DNA of 64,000 nucleotides from Prolixibacteraceae bacterium (GTDB lineage Bacteria; Bacteroidota; Bacteroidia; Bacteroidales; Prolixibacteraceae): NCBI GenBank assembly GCA_030602265.1, contig JAUWAB010000001.1, positions 1 to 64,000 of the forward strand, read 5' to 3'. Shown piece by piece: positions 8,864 to 17,728 of this stretch (position 1 is its first letter; each line of letters starts with the position of its first letter). The notes under the pieces were generated by a model. It saw only the letters and a program-made list of their open reading frames with translations, ran no database searches and was not told where the DNA came from. The position numbers and the translations under genes were made by a program.

Positions 8864-9964
8864 TCAGACATTAAACCGAAAATGCATGATATCGCCATCT
8901 TTCACCAGGTAATCCTTGCCTTCGATGGCAATTTTGCCAGCCTCGCGACAGGCAGCTTCAGATCCGAGCCTGACATACTCCTCATATTTGATAACCTCAG
9001 CCCTGATGAATCCACGTTCAAAGTCGGAGTGAATGATCCCGGCAGTCTGGGGTGCCTTCATCCCTTTTCTGAAAGTCCAGGCTCGGCTTTCGTCCTTGCC
9101 GGTAGTGAAGAAGGTCTGCAGGTTCAGCAGCCGGTATGCAGAATGGATAAGCTTGTTGACACCCGGTTCATCGAGGCCGAGCTCGTCAAGAAAGAGCTGT
9201 TTCTCCTCGTACGTTTCCAACTCGGCAATATCGGCCTCCGTAGCGGCAGCGATCACGAGCATCTGGGCATCTTCGCCCGCAATGGCTTCCCTGACGGCCT
9301 CAACATATTTATTGCCGGTCTTTGCAGAGGTTTCATCCACATTGCAGGCATACAATACGGGCTTATTGGTTAGCAGGTATAACTCTTTTACCAGCCGGGC
9401 GTCTTCATCATGAAACGGAATGGTACGAACTGATTTACCCTGCAGAAGTACCTCCCTGATCTGCTGAACCAGCTCAAACAGCCGTTTCGCTTTGTGGTCC
9501 CCGCCGTGGCGTGCCTGCTTCTCAAACTTGTCCATCCGGTTCTCGATGGTCTCCAGATCTTTCAGCTGAAGTTCTATATCTATGATCTCCTTATCACGGA
9601 CCGGATCAATTGAACCGTCCACATGCACAATATTGTCGTTGTCGAAGCAGCGCAATACATGAATAATTGCGTCGGTTTCACGGATATTGGCCAAAAATTG
9701 ATTACCAAGTCCCTCTCCCTTCGAGGCACCTTTTACCAGGCCGGCAATATCCACAATCTCCACCGTGGTTGGGATCACTTTAGCAGGCTTATCAATTTCG
9801 GCCAGCCTGATCAGCCGTTCATCGGGGACGGTAATGATCCCGACATTAGGCTCTATGGTGCAAAAAGGAAAGTTAGCCGACTGTGCACGGGCACTCGACA
9901 AACAATTGAACAGGGTCGACTTGCCAACGTTTGGAAGTCCCACGATTCCGCATTTCAATGCCAT
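8864..9964 (-). CDS. ychF: YchF/Ola1-family ATPase
   Basis: A TRAFAC-class P-loop protein of the OBG family that hydrolyses ATP better than GTP and binds ribosomes; it acts in translation and stress responses. Visible motifs are G1 GLPNVGKST near residue 8, switch region 'NFPFCTIEPNVG', G3 DIAGLVKGASKGEGLGN, and the C-terminal TGS domain 'AWTFRKGMKAPQTAGIIHSD' with the terminal 'DYLVKDGDIMHFRFNV'. G4 is a non-canonical N-x-x-E type, as expected for an ATP-specific member (NVDE at about 208). 366 residues is standard. Divergent from the Nudix-fold gene. Confidence 0.96.
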   Translation of the reverse strand: MALKCGIVGLPNVGKSTLFNCLSSARAQSANFPFCTIEPNVGIITVPDERLIRLAEIDKPAKVIPTTVEIVDIAGLVKGASKGEGLGNQFLANIRETDAIIHVLRCFDNDNIVHVDGSIDPVRDKEIIDIELQLKDLETIENRMDKFEKQARHGGDHKAKRLFELVQQIREVLLQGKSVRTIPFHDEDARLVKELYLLTNKPVLYACNVDETSAKTGNKYVEAVREAIAGEDAQMLVIAAATEADIAELETYEEKQLFLDELGLDEPGVNKLIHSAYRLLNLQTFFTTGKDESRAWTFRKGMKAPQTAGIIHSDFERGFIRAEVIKYEEYVRLGSEAACREAGKIAIEGKDYLVKDGDIMHFRFNV

Positions 9965-9990
9965 TTTTAACTATTTTCAGATTTGTGGCG

Positions 9991-9998
9991 CAAAGTTA
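9991..9998 (-). promoter_or_regulatory. Candidate -7 element for ychF
   Basis: Read on the minus strand this is TAACTTTG, an exact TAnnTTTG match, 27 bp before the ychF start, with a TTG about 22 bp further upstream (around 10021). Confidence 0.55.
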
Positions 9999-10105
9999 AA
10001 CCTTTCAGCCGCTTAATATGCAAGTTCCAAATATTTTCGATTTCACTGTCCGGTAATTTAATTCAAATAACATATGTTTAACCAGACACAAAAAATGTCA
10101 ATATT

Positions 10106-10138
10106 TTTGTGCATCGTAACCGGATTTGACTATTTTTG
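10106..10138 (+). promoter_or_regulatory. Candidate promoter of the Nudix-fold gene
   Basis: TTTG at 10106-10109 and TATTTTTG at 10131-10138 are spaced by 21 bases, fitting the Bacteroidota sigma-A type. The -7 element ends 17 bases before the ATG at 10156, which supports that start rather than the upstream in-frame ATG at 10126. Confidence 0.55.
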
Positions 10139-10155
10139 TTCAAAGACTAAATCAA

Positions 10156-10902
10156 ATGTTATTAAAGAATATTTCCGTAGATTGTGTGATTTTCGGCTTT
10201 GACGGAGAAAGGCTGAATGTGCTGCTGTGGCAGGCCGACCCTAAACTTCTGATTGGTGTCTTGCAGCAAAAGGAAGAATTTGAGCAGATACGCTTTCTGT
10301 ACGACACCCATCCCTCCCTGTCGAACGACCATACCTGGGGATTGATTGGGGCACATGCACCGGCAGAGACGGATCTGGATCAGTTTGCGCAGGAAATTAC
10401 CATCTCGAGCACCGGATTGAATGACGTTTACCTGAAACAGTTCCATACCTTCGGATCAGCCATGCGCGTACCTTACTACAGGGTCATAACCGTCGGGTAT
10501 TATGCACTGATCAATCCCCGTTACCACAACATCAGGCAATCGGCACTGACCAAAAAAATGCAATGGTTCGATATTAATGCGCTGCCGGCCTTGTGTTTCG
10601 ACCACAGGGAGATCATCAGCAATGCGCTGAGTCACCTGCGCGAATCGGTACAGTATCATCCTGTTGGATTCCACCTGCTGCCCGAGAAGTTTACCCTGAC
10701 CGAACTGCAGACCATGTATGAGGTAATCCTGGGAGAAAAACTGGACATCAGGAATTTCAGAAAAAAAATCCTGAAAATGGAACTGATTGAAGAAACCGGC
10801 GAAAAACAAGCAAATGTTCCGCACAGGGCTGCCCGTCTCTACAGGTTTGATCAGGAAAATTACGAAAAACTGGTAAAAGAGGGACTAACATTCAGGATAT
10901 AA
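10156..10902 (+). CDS. Nudix-fold transcriptional regulator with degenerate Nudix box (NrtR/AraR-like)
   Basis: 248 residues in two parts. Residues 1-150 look like a Nudix domain ('SVDCVIFGFDGERLNVLLWQ' opening, 'TWGLIGAHAPAETDLDQFA' box region, 'RVITVGYYALI' strand). Residues about 160-248 resemble the winged-helix domain of NrtR-type regulators ('KFTLTELQTMYEVILGEKLDIRNFRKKIL', then 'RAARLYRFD'). The catalytic box that should read GxxxxxExxxxxxxREUxEExGU lacks the REUxEE glutamates, so hydrolysis is unlikely and a ligand-sensing role is more plausible. I know of AraR-type Nudix regulators of sugar use in Bacteroides; the ligand here is unknown, as no sugar or NAD genes adjoin. Confidence 0.8.
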   Translation: MLLKNISVDCVIFGFDGERLNVLLWQADPKLLIGVLQQKEEFEQIRFLYDTHPSLSNDHTWGLIGAHAPAETDLDQFAQEITISSTGLNDVYLKQFHTFGSAMRVPYYRVITVGYYALINPRYHNIRQSALTKKMQWFDINALPALCFDHREIISNALSHLRESVQYHPVGFHLLPEKFTLTELQTMYEVILGEKLDIRNFRKKILKMELIEETGEKQANVPHRAARLYRFDQENYEKLVKEGLTFRI

Positions 10903-10958
10903 AAATTGCCTGCGTTTAAACTTTTCCTTCTTCAGGAAGTCTTAATGCAAAAAAATAT

Positions 10959-11507
10959 ATGCAGGTTTCTGACCAGGAATTAATTGATGCACTGAAATCC
11001 GGCAACCGGAAGGATCTGGCATTTAATGAACTGGTCATGAAATATCAGGAAAGACTTTACTGGCATATCCGCAAAATCGTGATCAACCACGATGATACCG
11101 ACGATGTACTGCAGAATACCTTCATGAAAGTCTGGAAAAATGTCGACAACTTCAGGGAAGAATCTACCCTGTTTACCTGGTTATACCGCATTGCCACCAA
11201 TGAATCGCTTACTTTTCTCAACCAGAAAAAAAGACACTCCCTTGCCCCGATGAACGAAGTCAGTGATTTTCTGCAGCAAAATCTGGAAGCAGACGAATAT
11301 TTTGACGGGGATGATATACAGAAAAAATTGCAGCAGGCCATATTGAAACTGCCCGACAAGCAGCGGCTGGTGTTTAATATGAGATACTTTGACGAAATGC
11401 CTTACCAGGAGATATCAGAAATCCTGGAAACCTCTGTCGGAGCGCTTAAAGCCTCTTATCACCATGCTGCCAGAAAGATCGAAGATTATTTAAGTAGTTT
11501 AGAATAA
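10959..11507 (+). CDS. ECF-family RNA polymerase sigma factor
   Basis: A 182-residue sigma factor that redirects RNA polymerase to a specific regulon. Region 2 is at about 22-90 ('FNELVMKYQERLYWHIRKIV', 'DDVLQNTFMKVWKNVDNF', 'LFTWLYRIATNESLTFL') and region 4 at about 120-178 ('LPDKQRLVFNMRYFDEMPYQEISEIL', 'SVGALKASYHHAARKI'). Region 3 is missing, as in ECF factors. It is followed at 48 bp by a putative membrane anti-sigma factor and then a Spy/CpxP-like periplasmic protein. No TAnnTTTG promoter lies directly upstream, which would fit autoregulation. Confidence 0.92.
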   Translation: MQVSDQELIDALKSGNRKDLAFNELVMKYQERLYWHIRKIVINHDDTDDVLQNTFMKVWKNVDNFREESTLFTWLYRIATNESLTFLNQKKRHSLAPMNEVSDFLQQNLEADEYFDGDDIQKKLQQAILKLPDKQRLVFNMRYFDEMPYQEISEILETSVGALKASYHHAARKIEDYLSSLE

Positions 11508-11555
11508 ATACTTTTCATTAAACCTTTTATAATTTGTAATGTCAAATGGTCATAT

Positions 11556-12023
11556 ATGAATAAAATGAACAATCAGGATCACATATCACCGAGACTTGCC
11601 AGCCTAAAGAAAGAGAATCCTTACAGGGTTCCGTCGGGTTATTTTGATGATTTTCCTGCACGCATGAAACACCGGATTGAAATGGAGGAAGCCGGTGAGA
11701 GCAGGAAAAAAAGCAGGTTTATTGATTTGGTTAAACCCATTCTCGGGTTGGCGGCTGCATTTGCGGCAATTTTCATGATTGTTTACTGGCCGGTAAATAC
11801 ACTTAATAACCGCCAGACGGTCAAAATTGAAACTCAACCTTCAGTGCAGTCAATTGCCGTCGAAATGATCAGCCTGTTTGAACATATCGATGAACAAACC
11901 TTCTATGCACTCCTGGAGAAAGAAGCTGAGTCTTATGTTCCGGAGAACGATCTGCTGGTCGCTTATCTGGCAGCTAACTACAGCGATTACGATGTATTTT
12001 TGGAAACACAACACCACAATTAA
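11556..12023 (+). CDS. Putative membrane-anchored anti-sigma factor
   Basis: A 155-residue protein with a charged cytoplasmic N-terminus (1-55), one transmembrane helix at about 62-80 ('ILGLAAAFAAIFMIVYW') and a short acidic periplasmic tail. The N-terminal motif 'KENPYRVPSGYFDDF' recurs in Bacteroidota proteins encoded just after ECF sigma genes, where they are thought to be anti-sigma factors. No zinc-binding ZAS motif (HxxxCxxC) is present, so the assignment rests on topology and position. Its stop is directly followed by the ATG of the next gene, so the two are coupled. Confidence 0.7.
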   Translation: MNKMNNQDHISPRLASLKKENPYRVPSGYFDDFPARMKHRIEMEEAGESRKKSRFIDLVKPILGLAAAFAAIFMIVYWPVNTLNNRQTVKIETQPSVQSIAVEMISLFEHIDEQTFYALLEKEAESYVPENDLLVAYLAANYSDYDVFLETQHHN

Positions 12024-12473
12024 ATGAAAAAGAGTGTTTTAACAAGCGCACTGATATGTTTTATATCTTTTGCATCATTTGCCCAACGAGGCAATCCTGA
12101 GATTGATTTTGAAAAATTTAAAAGTCAGAAAATTGCCTTTATTACGGAAAAACTCAATCTGACCCCCAAAGAAGCCCAGGAGTTCTGGCCCGTATACAAT
12201 CAATTCGAGAAAGAACGCATGGAGCTTCAGATGACAAGACGCGAGTTGGAGGAAAAAACACGGAATGAGAACGTTAGGATGTCCGACCAGGAGATCATAA
12301 AAACTACCCGCAGCATTGCGGAGACTTTCAGGAAGGAGGCAGATCTGACCGGTAATTACAATGAGAGGTTCCTGAAGATCCTTCCACCACAGAAAGTCCT
12401 TTTGCTTTATCGTGCCGAAAACCAGTTCAGGGCACATATGTTTGAACAATACAGGAAACGGAGACAAGAATAA
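12024..12473 (+). CDS. Spy/CpxP-like periplasmic protein
   Basis: A 149-residue secreted protein. Residues 1-20 are a clear signal peptide (MKKSVLTSALICFISFASFA). The mature part is almost wholly alpha-helical and highly charged, with 'LNLTPKEAQEFWPVYNQFEKER', a variant of the LTxxQ-type repeat of Spy/CpxP/CnrX proteins. Such proteins bind misfolded proteins or metals in the periplasm and can regulate the sigma/anti-sigma pair with which they are encoded. The sensor role here is inferred from the operon. Confidence 0.72.
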   Translation: MKKSVLTSALICFISFASFAQRGNPEIDFEKFKSQKIAFITEKLNLTPKEAQEFWPVYNQFEKERMELQMTRRELEEKTRNENVRMSDQEIIKTTRSIAETFRKEADLTGNYNERFLKILPPQKVLLLYRAENQFRAHMFEQYRKRRQE

Positions 12474-12486
12474 TGAAGTAACCAAG

Positions 12487-12514
12487 AAGCCGGTGTTATT
12501 CCGGCTTTTTTTTT
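12487..12514 (+). terminator. Rho-independent terminator after the sigma cassette
   Basis: AAGCCGG (12487-12493) and CCGGCTT (12501-12507) form a stem with a 7-base loop, followed by a run of T to about 12514. It closes the sigma operon and touches the 3' end of the convergent hutH. Confidence 0.9.
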
Positions 12515-14045
12515 ACATGATAAACCTCCCCTTTTCAAGGAAATCTATGGTTTCATTTATTCCTTCATACATCAGTGTATCTTCGCTGACAAATGCCACC
12601 CGTGTCCGGTATTGGGCGACAAAATCCTCCAGGTAAGGAGAGGTCTGCAGAGGCTTCCTGAAATCAAGGGCCTGGGCTGCATTATACAATTCAACAGCAA
12701 GGATCTTCTGGACATTGTCGGCCACTTTTAAGGCTTTGGTAGCCGCATTGGCCCCCATGCTTACATGGTCCTCCTGTTCGTTGGAAGAGGGTATGGAATC
12801 GACAGATGCCGGCGTACAAAGCTGTTTATTCTGGCTGACGATGGATGCTGCGGCATATTGCGGGATCATAAATCCGGAATTCAGGCCCGGATTGGCCACC
12901 AGAAATTCAGGAAGGCCACGTTCTCCGGAAATAAGCCGATAGGTACGCCTTTCGGAAATGCTTCCCAACTCGGATAGCGCTATGGCGAGAAAATCAAGCG
13001 ACAAGGCCAGGGGTTCTCCATGAAAGTTCCCGCCTGAAACTATTTTATCTTCATCCGGAAAAACCGTAGGATTATCGGTTACGGAGTTGATCTCAACCTC
13101 AACAACACCCGCAACATATTTCACGGCATCCTTGACAGCGCCATGAACCTGCGGGATGCAACGGAAAGAGTACGGATCCTGGATATGGCTTTTCTCCCTG
13201 GAGATAAGCTGGCTCCCTTCCAGCAGGTACCTGAAGTTGGCAGCAGTCTGTGCCTGTCCGGGATGTGGCCTGATAAGCTGGATATTCTCCAGAAAAGGTT
13301 CAATCAGTCCGTCGAAAACATCAAGAGAAAGTGCTCCGATAATATCCGATTGCTTTATTATCCTGAACGCTTTTAACAAGGTATAAACGGCATGGGCGCT
13401 CATAAACTGTGTCCCGTTCAACAGGGCAAGCCCCTCCTTGGCCTCAAGCTTCACAGGATTCCATCCAAAATGTTGCAAAACTTCGGAAGCGTGTTGTTTT
13501 TTACCCTCGAACCAGACCTCACCATGGCCCAGGAGCGGCAGGAACAACATGGCTAATGGCGCAAGGTCACCGCTTGCACCCAGTGACCCCTGTTCACAGA
13601 CCACAGGAGTCACCCGGTTGTTAAACAGATCTATAATTCGTTCCACTGTCTTCAGCTGAACTGCGGAATTCCCCTTCGAAAGGGCATGTGCCTTCAGTAA
13701 CAGCATAAGCCGAACCACATCCCCGGGTACCTCGGGCCCAAGATTACAGGCGTGTGATAATACCAGGTTCTCCTGGAGCCGGCTCAGGTCATCCCGCGAA
13801 ATCTCAATGTCGCATAAAGCTCCAAAACCAGTGGTTATTCCATATATCGGGCCAGCCGTTTCAGCAATTTTTTTATCCAAATAAGCCTTGCTCTTCTCAA
13901 TAAGGGCAACCGATTCGTCAGATAATTCAAGCCTGAAATCCTTCTCAAGGATCTCTTCAATAACCTCAAATGAGAGATTTACCGGGGAAATTTTAAAAAC
14001 CTTCTGCTTCATTGGACCTGTTTCCGTTAATGGATCAAAAGTCAC
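12513..14045 (-). CDS. hutH: Histidine ammonia-lyase
   Basis: Eliminates ammonia from L-histidine to give urocanate. The autocatalytic MIO cofactor triad Ala-Ser-Gly is seen in 'GSLGASGDLAPLAML', with the following 'LLNGTQFMSAHAV' and the C-terminal 'QEDHVSMGANAATKA' catalytic motif. The selectivity pair Ser-His in 'LVLSHACNLG' argues for histidine rather than tyrosine or phenylalanine, whose lyases carry His-Leu or Phe-Leu there. 510 residues is normal. It starts 4 bp after hisS, so the two form an operon; other hut genes are absent from the window. The first ten residues are extra; an ATG at residue 12 (MKQKVFKISP) is an equally good start. Confidence 0.92.
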   Translation of the reverse strand: MTFDPLTETGPMKQKVFKISPVNLSFEVIEEILEKDFRLELSDESVALIEKSKAYLDKKIAETAGPIYGITTGFGALCDIEISRDDLSRLQENLVLSHACNLGPEVPGDVVRLMLLLKAHALSKGNSAVQLKTVERIIDLFNNRVTPVVCEQGSLGASGDLAPLAMLFLPLLGHGEVWFEGKKQHASEVLQHFGWNPVKLEAKEGLALLNGTQFMSAHAVYTLLKAFRIIKQSDIIGALSLDVFDGLIEPFLENIQLIRPHPGQAQTAANFRYLLEGSQLISREKSHIQDPYSFRCIPQVHGAVKDAVKYVAGVVEVEINSVTDNPTVFPDEDKIVSGGNFHGEPLALSLDFLAIALSELGSISERRTYRLISGERGLPEFLVANPGLNSGFMIPQYAAASIVSQNKQLCTPASVDSIPSSNEQEDHVSMGANAATKALKVADNVQKILAVELYNAAQALDFRKPLQTSPYLEDFVAQYRTRVAFVSEDTLMYEGINETIDFLEKGRFIM

Positions 14046-14049
14046 TCAT

Positions 14050-15420
14050 TTAATTGGTCCCCAAAAGGATTTTTATCAGTTCTTCAGAAGAAACCACCAT
14101 TTGTTCACCCGTGGTCATATTCTTCAGAGCCAGCTTTCCGGATTCGATTTCCGAAGTGCCGGCCATAACTACATAAGGAATTTCCTTTTTATTGGCATAT
14201 ACCAACTGTTTCTTGACTTTGTCAGATTCGGGATAGATCTCTGCATTGACCCCGGCATCCCTCAGTTTTGCAAGGATTTTCAATGCATAATCCTCTTCAA
14301 CGGGACCAAAGTTGACAAACAATGCCTTCGAAGCTTCTGCATTTTCCTTTGGAAACAAGCCAAGGTGCAACAATACGTCGTAAATCCTTTCCGCACCGAA
14401 TGACACCCCTACCCCGGAAACCCCGGGCATTCCGAATATCCCGGTAAGGTCATCATACCTTCCACCGCCACAAATACTCCCGATATTTTCATCAAGGGCC
14501 TTGACTTCAAAAATGGCACCGGTGTAATAATTCAGACCACGGGCCAGGGTAAGGTCGAGCTCAGCTGTTGTATTCAGGTTAAAACGGCTTATGTAGGCAA
14601 ACAGGGTGCTGAGTTCTTCCACACCCTTCATACCGGTTTCAGAATCTGAGAGAATAACACTGAGCTGTTCAATTTTACCGGCGGTATCTCCTTCAAGGAG
14701 CAGGATCGGTTTAAGTTTTTCAACCGCTTCAGAAGAGAGTCCTCGTTCCTGCAATTCTTCAGTAACTTTTTCAAGGCCGATCTTTTCCATCTTATCGATG
14801 GCAACGGTGATATCCGTCATCCGTTCCGACTCCCCGATGATTTCAGCGATACCGGCTAATACCTTGCGGTTGTTTATTTTCACTACCGTACGGATTTTAA
14901 GTCTGGTGAACACATCGTCAATAATCTGTACCAGCTCTGCTTCATTAAGCAGACTGCTGCTTCCGATTACATCGACGTCGCACTGATAAAACTCGCGGTA
15001 TCTTCCTTTCTGGGGTCTGTCGGCACGCCATACAGGCTGTATCTGATATCGCCTGAAAGGAAAAGTAATCTCGTTGCGGTGCTGAACGACAAAACGGGCA
15101 AAAGGCACGGTCAGGTCATAACGGAGCCCTTTCTCGCAAATAAGTCCCGACAGCTCATTCGATTCCTTCCGTCCGAGAGCATCTTCAGGCACTTTGGAAA
15201 CAAAGTCACCTGAATTGAGAATCCGGAACAACAACTTATCACCTTCTTCACCATACTTACCCAGCAGAGAGGATAAATTTTCCATCGCAGGCGTTTCGAT
15301 CGGTTGAAAACCATAAAGTCGGAAAACTTGCCGTATGGTATCAAAAATATAGTTCCGCCGTGCCATTTCTACAGGTGAAAAGTCACGGGTACCTTTGGGT
15401 ATCGATGGTTTCTGTGCCAT
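14050..15420 (-). CDS. hisS: Histidine-tRNA ligase
   Basis: Charges tRNA-His with histidine. The 456-residue protein shows the class II fold: '[10 protein letters not shown]' N-terminus, motif 2 region ('[32 protein letters not shown]'-type stretch at about 125-155), the histidine-specific signature '[15 protein letters not shown]', motif 3 'GVSFGAERI', and a C-terminal anticodon-binding domain (about 360-456). It is encoded immediately upstream of hutH. A TACTTTTG box (15457-15464, minus strand) precedes it. Confidence 0.97.
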   Translation of the reverse strand: MAQKPSIPKGTRDFSPVEMARRNYIFDTIRQVFRLYGFQPIETPAMENLSSLLGKYGEEGDKLLFRILNSGDFVSKVPEDALGRKESNELSGLICEKGLRYDLTVPFARFVVQHRNEITFPFRRYQIQPVWRADRPQKGRYREFYQCDVDVIGSSSLLNEAELVQIIDDVFTRLKIRTVVKINNRKVLAGIAEIIGESERMTDITVAIDKMEKIGLEKVTEELQERGLSSEAVEKLKPILLLEGDTAGKIEQLSVILSDSETGMKGVEELSTLFAYISRFNLNTTAELDLTLARGLNYYTGAIFEVKALDENIGSICGGGRYDDLTGIFGMPGVSGVGVSFGAERIYDVLLHLGLFPKENAEASKALFVNFGPVEEDYALKILAKLRDAGVNAEIYPESDKVKKQLVYANKKEIPYVVMAGTSEIESGKLALKNMTTGEQMVVSSEELIKILLGTN

Positions 15421-15456
15421 TATGGTTAAATGTATTAACGGTTATATTAAGGAATG

Positions 15457-15464
15457 CAAAAGTA
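15457..15464 (-). promoter_or_regulatory. Candidate -7 element for hisS-hutH
   Basis: The minus strand reads TACTTTTG, an exact TAnnTTTG match, 37 bp before the hisS start codon. A TTG at the right spacing is not evident. Confidence 0.5.
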
Positions 15465-15580
15465 CAATTTTCCATTGAAATGAACCATCTTCAAAAAATT
15501 CAACCCAGCTTGAATATCGTTTCCTGGTTATTGGAGGTCAGGGCTATTTTTATGATATTCGCACCTTAAATTCATTATCC

Positions 15581-16042
15581 ATGGAAAAGAGCAAAAAAGA
15601 GGGCCGCTACGAGCGGATATACGGCCAGCTAAGTCAGCTGGTCACGAAAAGTAATGACAGTCAGGCCAGAATGGCCACCATAATTGCGGTACTGCACCAC
15701 AAGATGGATTATTTTTTCTGGACAGGATTCTATATGCTAAATGACGGTGAGCTGGTCGTCAGAACATACCAGGGGCCTGTAGCCTGCCAGGTTCTTGAGA
15801 AGGACAAGGGAGTATGCTGGGCAGGGATTAACAGGCAGGAGACCATTGTTGTGGAAGATGTACACCAGTTTCCCGGCCATATTGCCTGTGATTCCCGTTC
15901 AAATTCGGAAATTGTGGTACCTTTCCGTAGTAAATCCGGAGAGATCCTCGGGGTATTGGATGTGGACAGCAAGGAAAAGGGATCATTTGACGAGGTGGAT
16001 GCCCGCTGGCTGGAGAAGATTCTGACACTGGTGGACAAGTGA
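15581..16042 (+). CDS. Free methionine-(R)-sulfoxide reductase (GAF domain)
   Basis: Reduces free L-methionine-(R)-sulfoxide using thioredoxin, a repair step after oxidative stress. The 153-residue protein is a single GAF domain. The three cysteines of the E. coli enzyme align: Cys69 in 'GPVACQ', Cys79 in 'GVCWAG' and Cys103 in 'GHIACDSRSNSEIVVP', together with the 'FFWTGFYML' core strand. The last cysteine-containing motif is essentially diagnostic. Monocistronic, with a strong terminator shared with the convergent ribosomal operon. Confidence 0.92.
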   Translation: MEKSKKEGRYERIYGQLSQLVTKSNDSQARMATIIAVLHHKMDYFFWTGFYMLNDGELVVRTYQGPVACQVLEKDKGVCWAGINRQETIVVEDVHQFPGHIACDSRSNSEIVVPFRSKSGEILGVLDVDSKEKGSFDEVDARWLEKILTLVDK

Positions 16043-16052
16043 TTATAAAACA

Positions 16053-16079
16053 CAAAAGGCCGGTATTACCGGCCTTTTG
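16053..16079. terminator. Bidirectional terminator between fRMsr and the ribosomal superoperon
   Basis: A perfect palindrome: CAAAAGGCCGGTA (16053-16065), one central T, TACCGGCCTTTTG (16067-16079). A GC-rich stem with A/T flanks on both sides would stop transcription from either direction, including the end of the whole translation superoperon. Confidence 0.9.
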
Positions 16080-16097
16080 ATATCATAAGAACATAGA

Positions 16098-16709
16098 CTA
16101 TTCTTCTTTCTTCTCTTCATTTTCAGTCGGAGCGTCAACCGGGTTGGTTGATTCAGCTTCAGGAGCCTTTTCCACCTCGGTTTTTTCTTCAACGACTTCA
16201 GGAGCTTTGGCAGCTTTAGCGGCAGGAGCAGCTTTAGCGGCAGGAGCAGTTTTTGCTGCAGGTGCGGTCTCTTCGGCTTTTTTGGATCCGCCCCTTCTTG
16301 AACGTTTCTTTTTGGCCTTTTTGCTGTCTTCGGCAGATGCAAGCATCGCTTCATTGAAGTCGACCAGTTCCATGATACACATATCGGCATTGTCGCCAAG
16401 ACGGTTACCGGTTCTCAGGATACGGGTGTACCCCCCTGGACGATCGGCGATTTTGACGGAGACTTCACGGAAAAGTTCAGAAACGGCTTCTTTGTTCTGC
16501 AGGTAACTGAACACCACCCTGCGGGCATGCGTCGTGTCATCTTTTGATTTGGTAATCAAAGGCTCGACGTAAATTTTCAGGGCTTTAGCCTTTGCAACCG
16601 TTGTACTGATCCGTTTATGGAGGATCAGCGAACTGGCCATATTGGAAAGCATAGCCTTCCGGTGAGCACTTTTTCTTCCTAAATGGTTAAATTTCTTATT
16701 GTGTCTCAT
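16098..16709 (-). CDS. rplQ: Large ribosomal subunit protein L17 with extended tail
   Basis: Residues 1-120 are a standard L17 ('[20 protein letters not shown]', '[13 protein letters not shown]', '[19 protein letters not shown]'), which binds 23S rRNA near the exit tunnel. Residues 121-203 are a low-complexity extension: a lysine/arginine block ([15 protein letters not shown]), then Ala-Pro-Ala-Lys repeats (about 149-170), then a strongly acidic end. Such tails occur in L17 of Bacteroidota but their role is unknown to me. It is the last gene of the superoperon, 6 bp after rpoA. Confidence 0.95.
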   Translation of the reverse strand: MRHNKKFNHLGRKSAHRKAMLSNMASSLILHKRISTTVAKAKALKIYVEPLITKSKDDTTHARRVVFSYLQNKEAVSELFREVSVKIADRPGGYTRILRTGNRLGDNADMCIMELVDFNEAMLASAEDSKKAKKKRSRRGGSKKAEETAPAAKTAPAAKAAPAAKAAKAPEVVEEKTEVEKAPEAESTNPVDAPTENEEKKEE

Positions 16710-16714
16710 TGTAA

Positions 16715-17707
16715 TTAATCCTTGTCTAATTTATACTTCACAATATCCATCCCGAAATTCAATCCCATACCCACCAGAAGGTCATCAAGTTCAGTGAGGG
16801 ATTTTTTACCAAAATTCCGGAACTTCAAAAGGTCATTACGATTATACTGAACCAGTTCTCCGAGAGTTTCCACATCGGCAGCCTTCAGGCAGTTCAGTGC
16901 CCTGACAGACAGGTCGAGGTCGACCAGTTTGGTTTTCAGAAGCTGACGCATATGCAGTACTTCTTCATCAAATTCCTCGTTGGTAAATTTCTCTTCAGCA
17001 TCGATGGTAATTTTTTCATCGGAGAAGAGCAGGAAATGATAAATCAGAATCTTTGCTGCCTCTTTCAGGGCATCCTTGGGCTGTATGGAACCGTCGGTAT
17101 GGATTTCAATCACCAGTTTTTCGTAGTCGGTTTTCTGTTCTACCCTGAAATTTTCAACGGTATACTTCACCTTTTCGATAGGTGTAAAAATTGAATCAAT
17201 CGGAACGATCCCGAATTCAGCTTCAGCCGGACGATTTTCAACAGCCGGCACATACCCGCGACCTTTTACGATGGTGATTTCCATCACGAGTTTAACATCC
17301 GGTTCCATTTTGCAGATAACGAGGTTCGGATTAAGAACCCGGAATCCGGTCATGAACTTATTGATATCTCCGGCAGTAAACTCTTCCTGACCTGAAATTG
17401 TAATGGATACTTTTTCAGTTTCAACATCTTCAACTTCGCGTTTAAAACGCACCTGTTTCAGATTCAGGATAATGTCGGTAACATCTTCGATAACCCCTTT
17501 GATCGTAGAAAATTCATGATCAACACCATCAATCTTGACAGTTGCAATTGCGAAACCTTCGAGTGAAGACAAAAGGATTCTTCGCAGGGCGTTACCGATG
17601 GTAATACCATAGCCTGGTTCCAGCGGACGGAATTCAAACTTCCCGTATTTCTCACCGGATTCAATCATTACAACCTTGTCAGGTTTTTGGAACGCTAATA
17701 TTGCCAT
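16715..17707 (-). CDS. rpoA: RNA polymerase subunit alpha
   Basis: 330 residues. The N-terminal dimerisation and assembly domain (1 to about 230) includes '[26 protein letters not shown]'. A linker and then the C-terminal DNA- and activator-binding domain (about 250-315, '[20 protein letters not shown]', '[15 protein letters not shown]') follow. It initiates assembly of core polymerase. Located in the usual place between rpsD and rplQ. Confidence 0.98.
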   Translation of the reverse strand: MAILAFQKPDKVVMIESGEKYGKFEFRPLEPGYGITIGNALRRILLSSLEGFAIATVKIDGVDHEFSTIKGVIEDVTDIILNLKQVRFKREVEDVETEKVSITISGQEEFTAGDINKFMTGFRVLNPNLVICKMEPDVKLVMEITIVKGRGYVPAVENRPAEAEFGIVPIDSIFTPIEKVKYTVENFRVEQKTDYEKLVIEIHTDGSIQPKDALKEAAKILIYHFLLFSDEKITIDAEEKFTNEEFDEEVLHMRQLLKTKLVDLDLSVRALNCLKAADVETLGELVQYNRNDLLKFRNFGKKSLTELDDLLVGMGLNFGMDIVKYKLDKD

Positions 17708-17728
17708 AATAACCTTTTGTAATAAATA

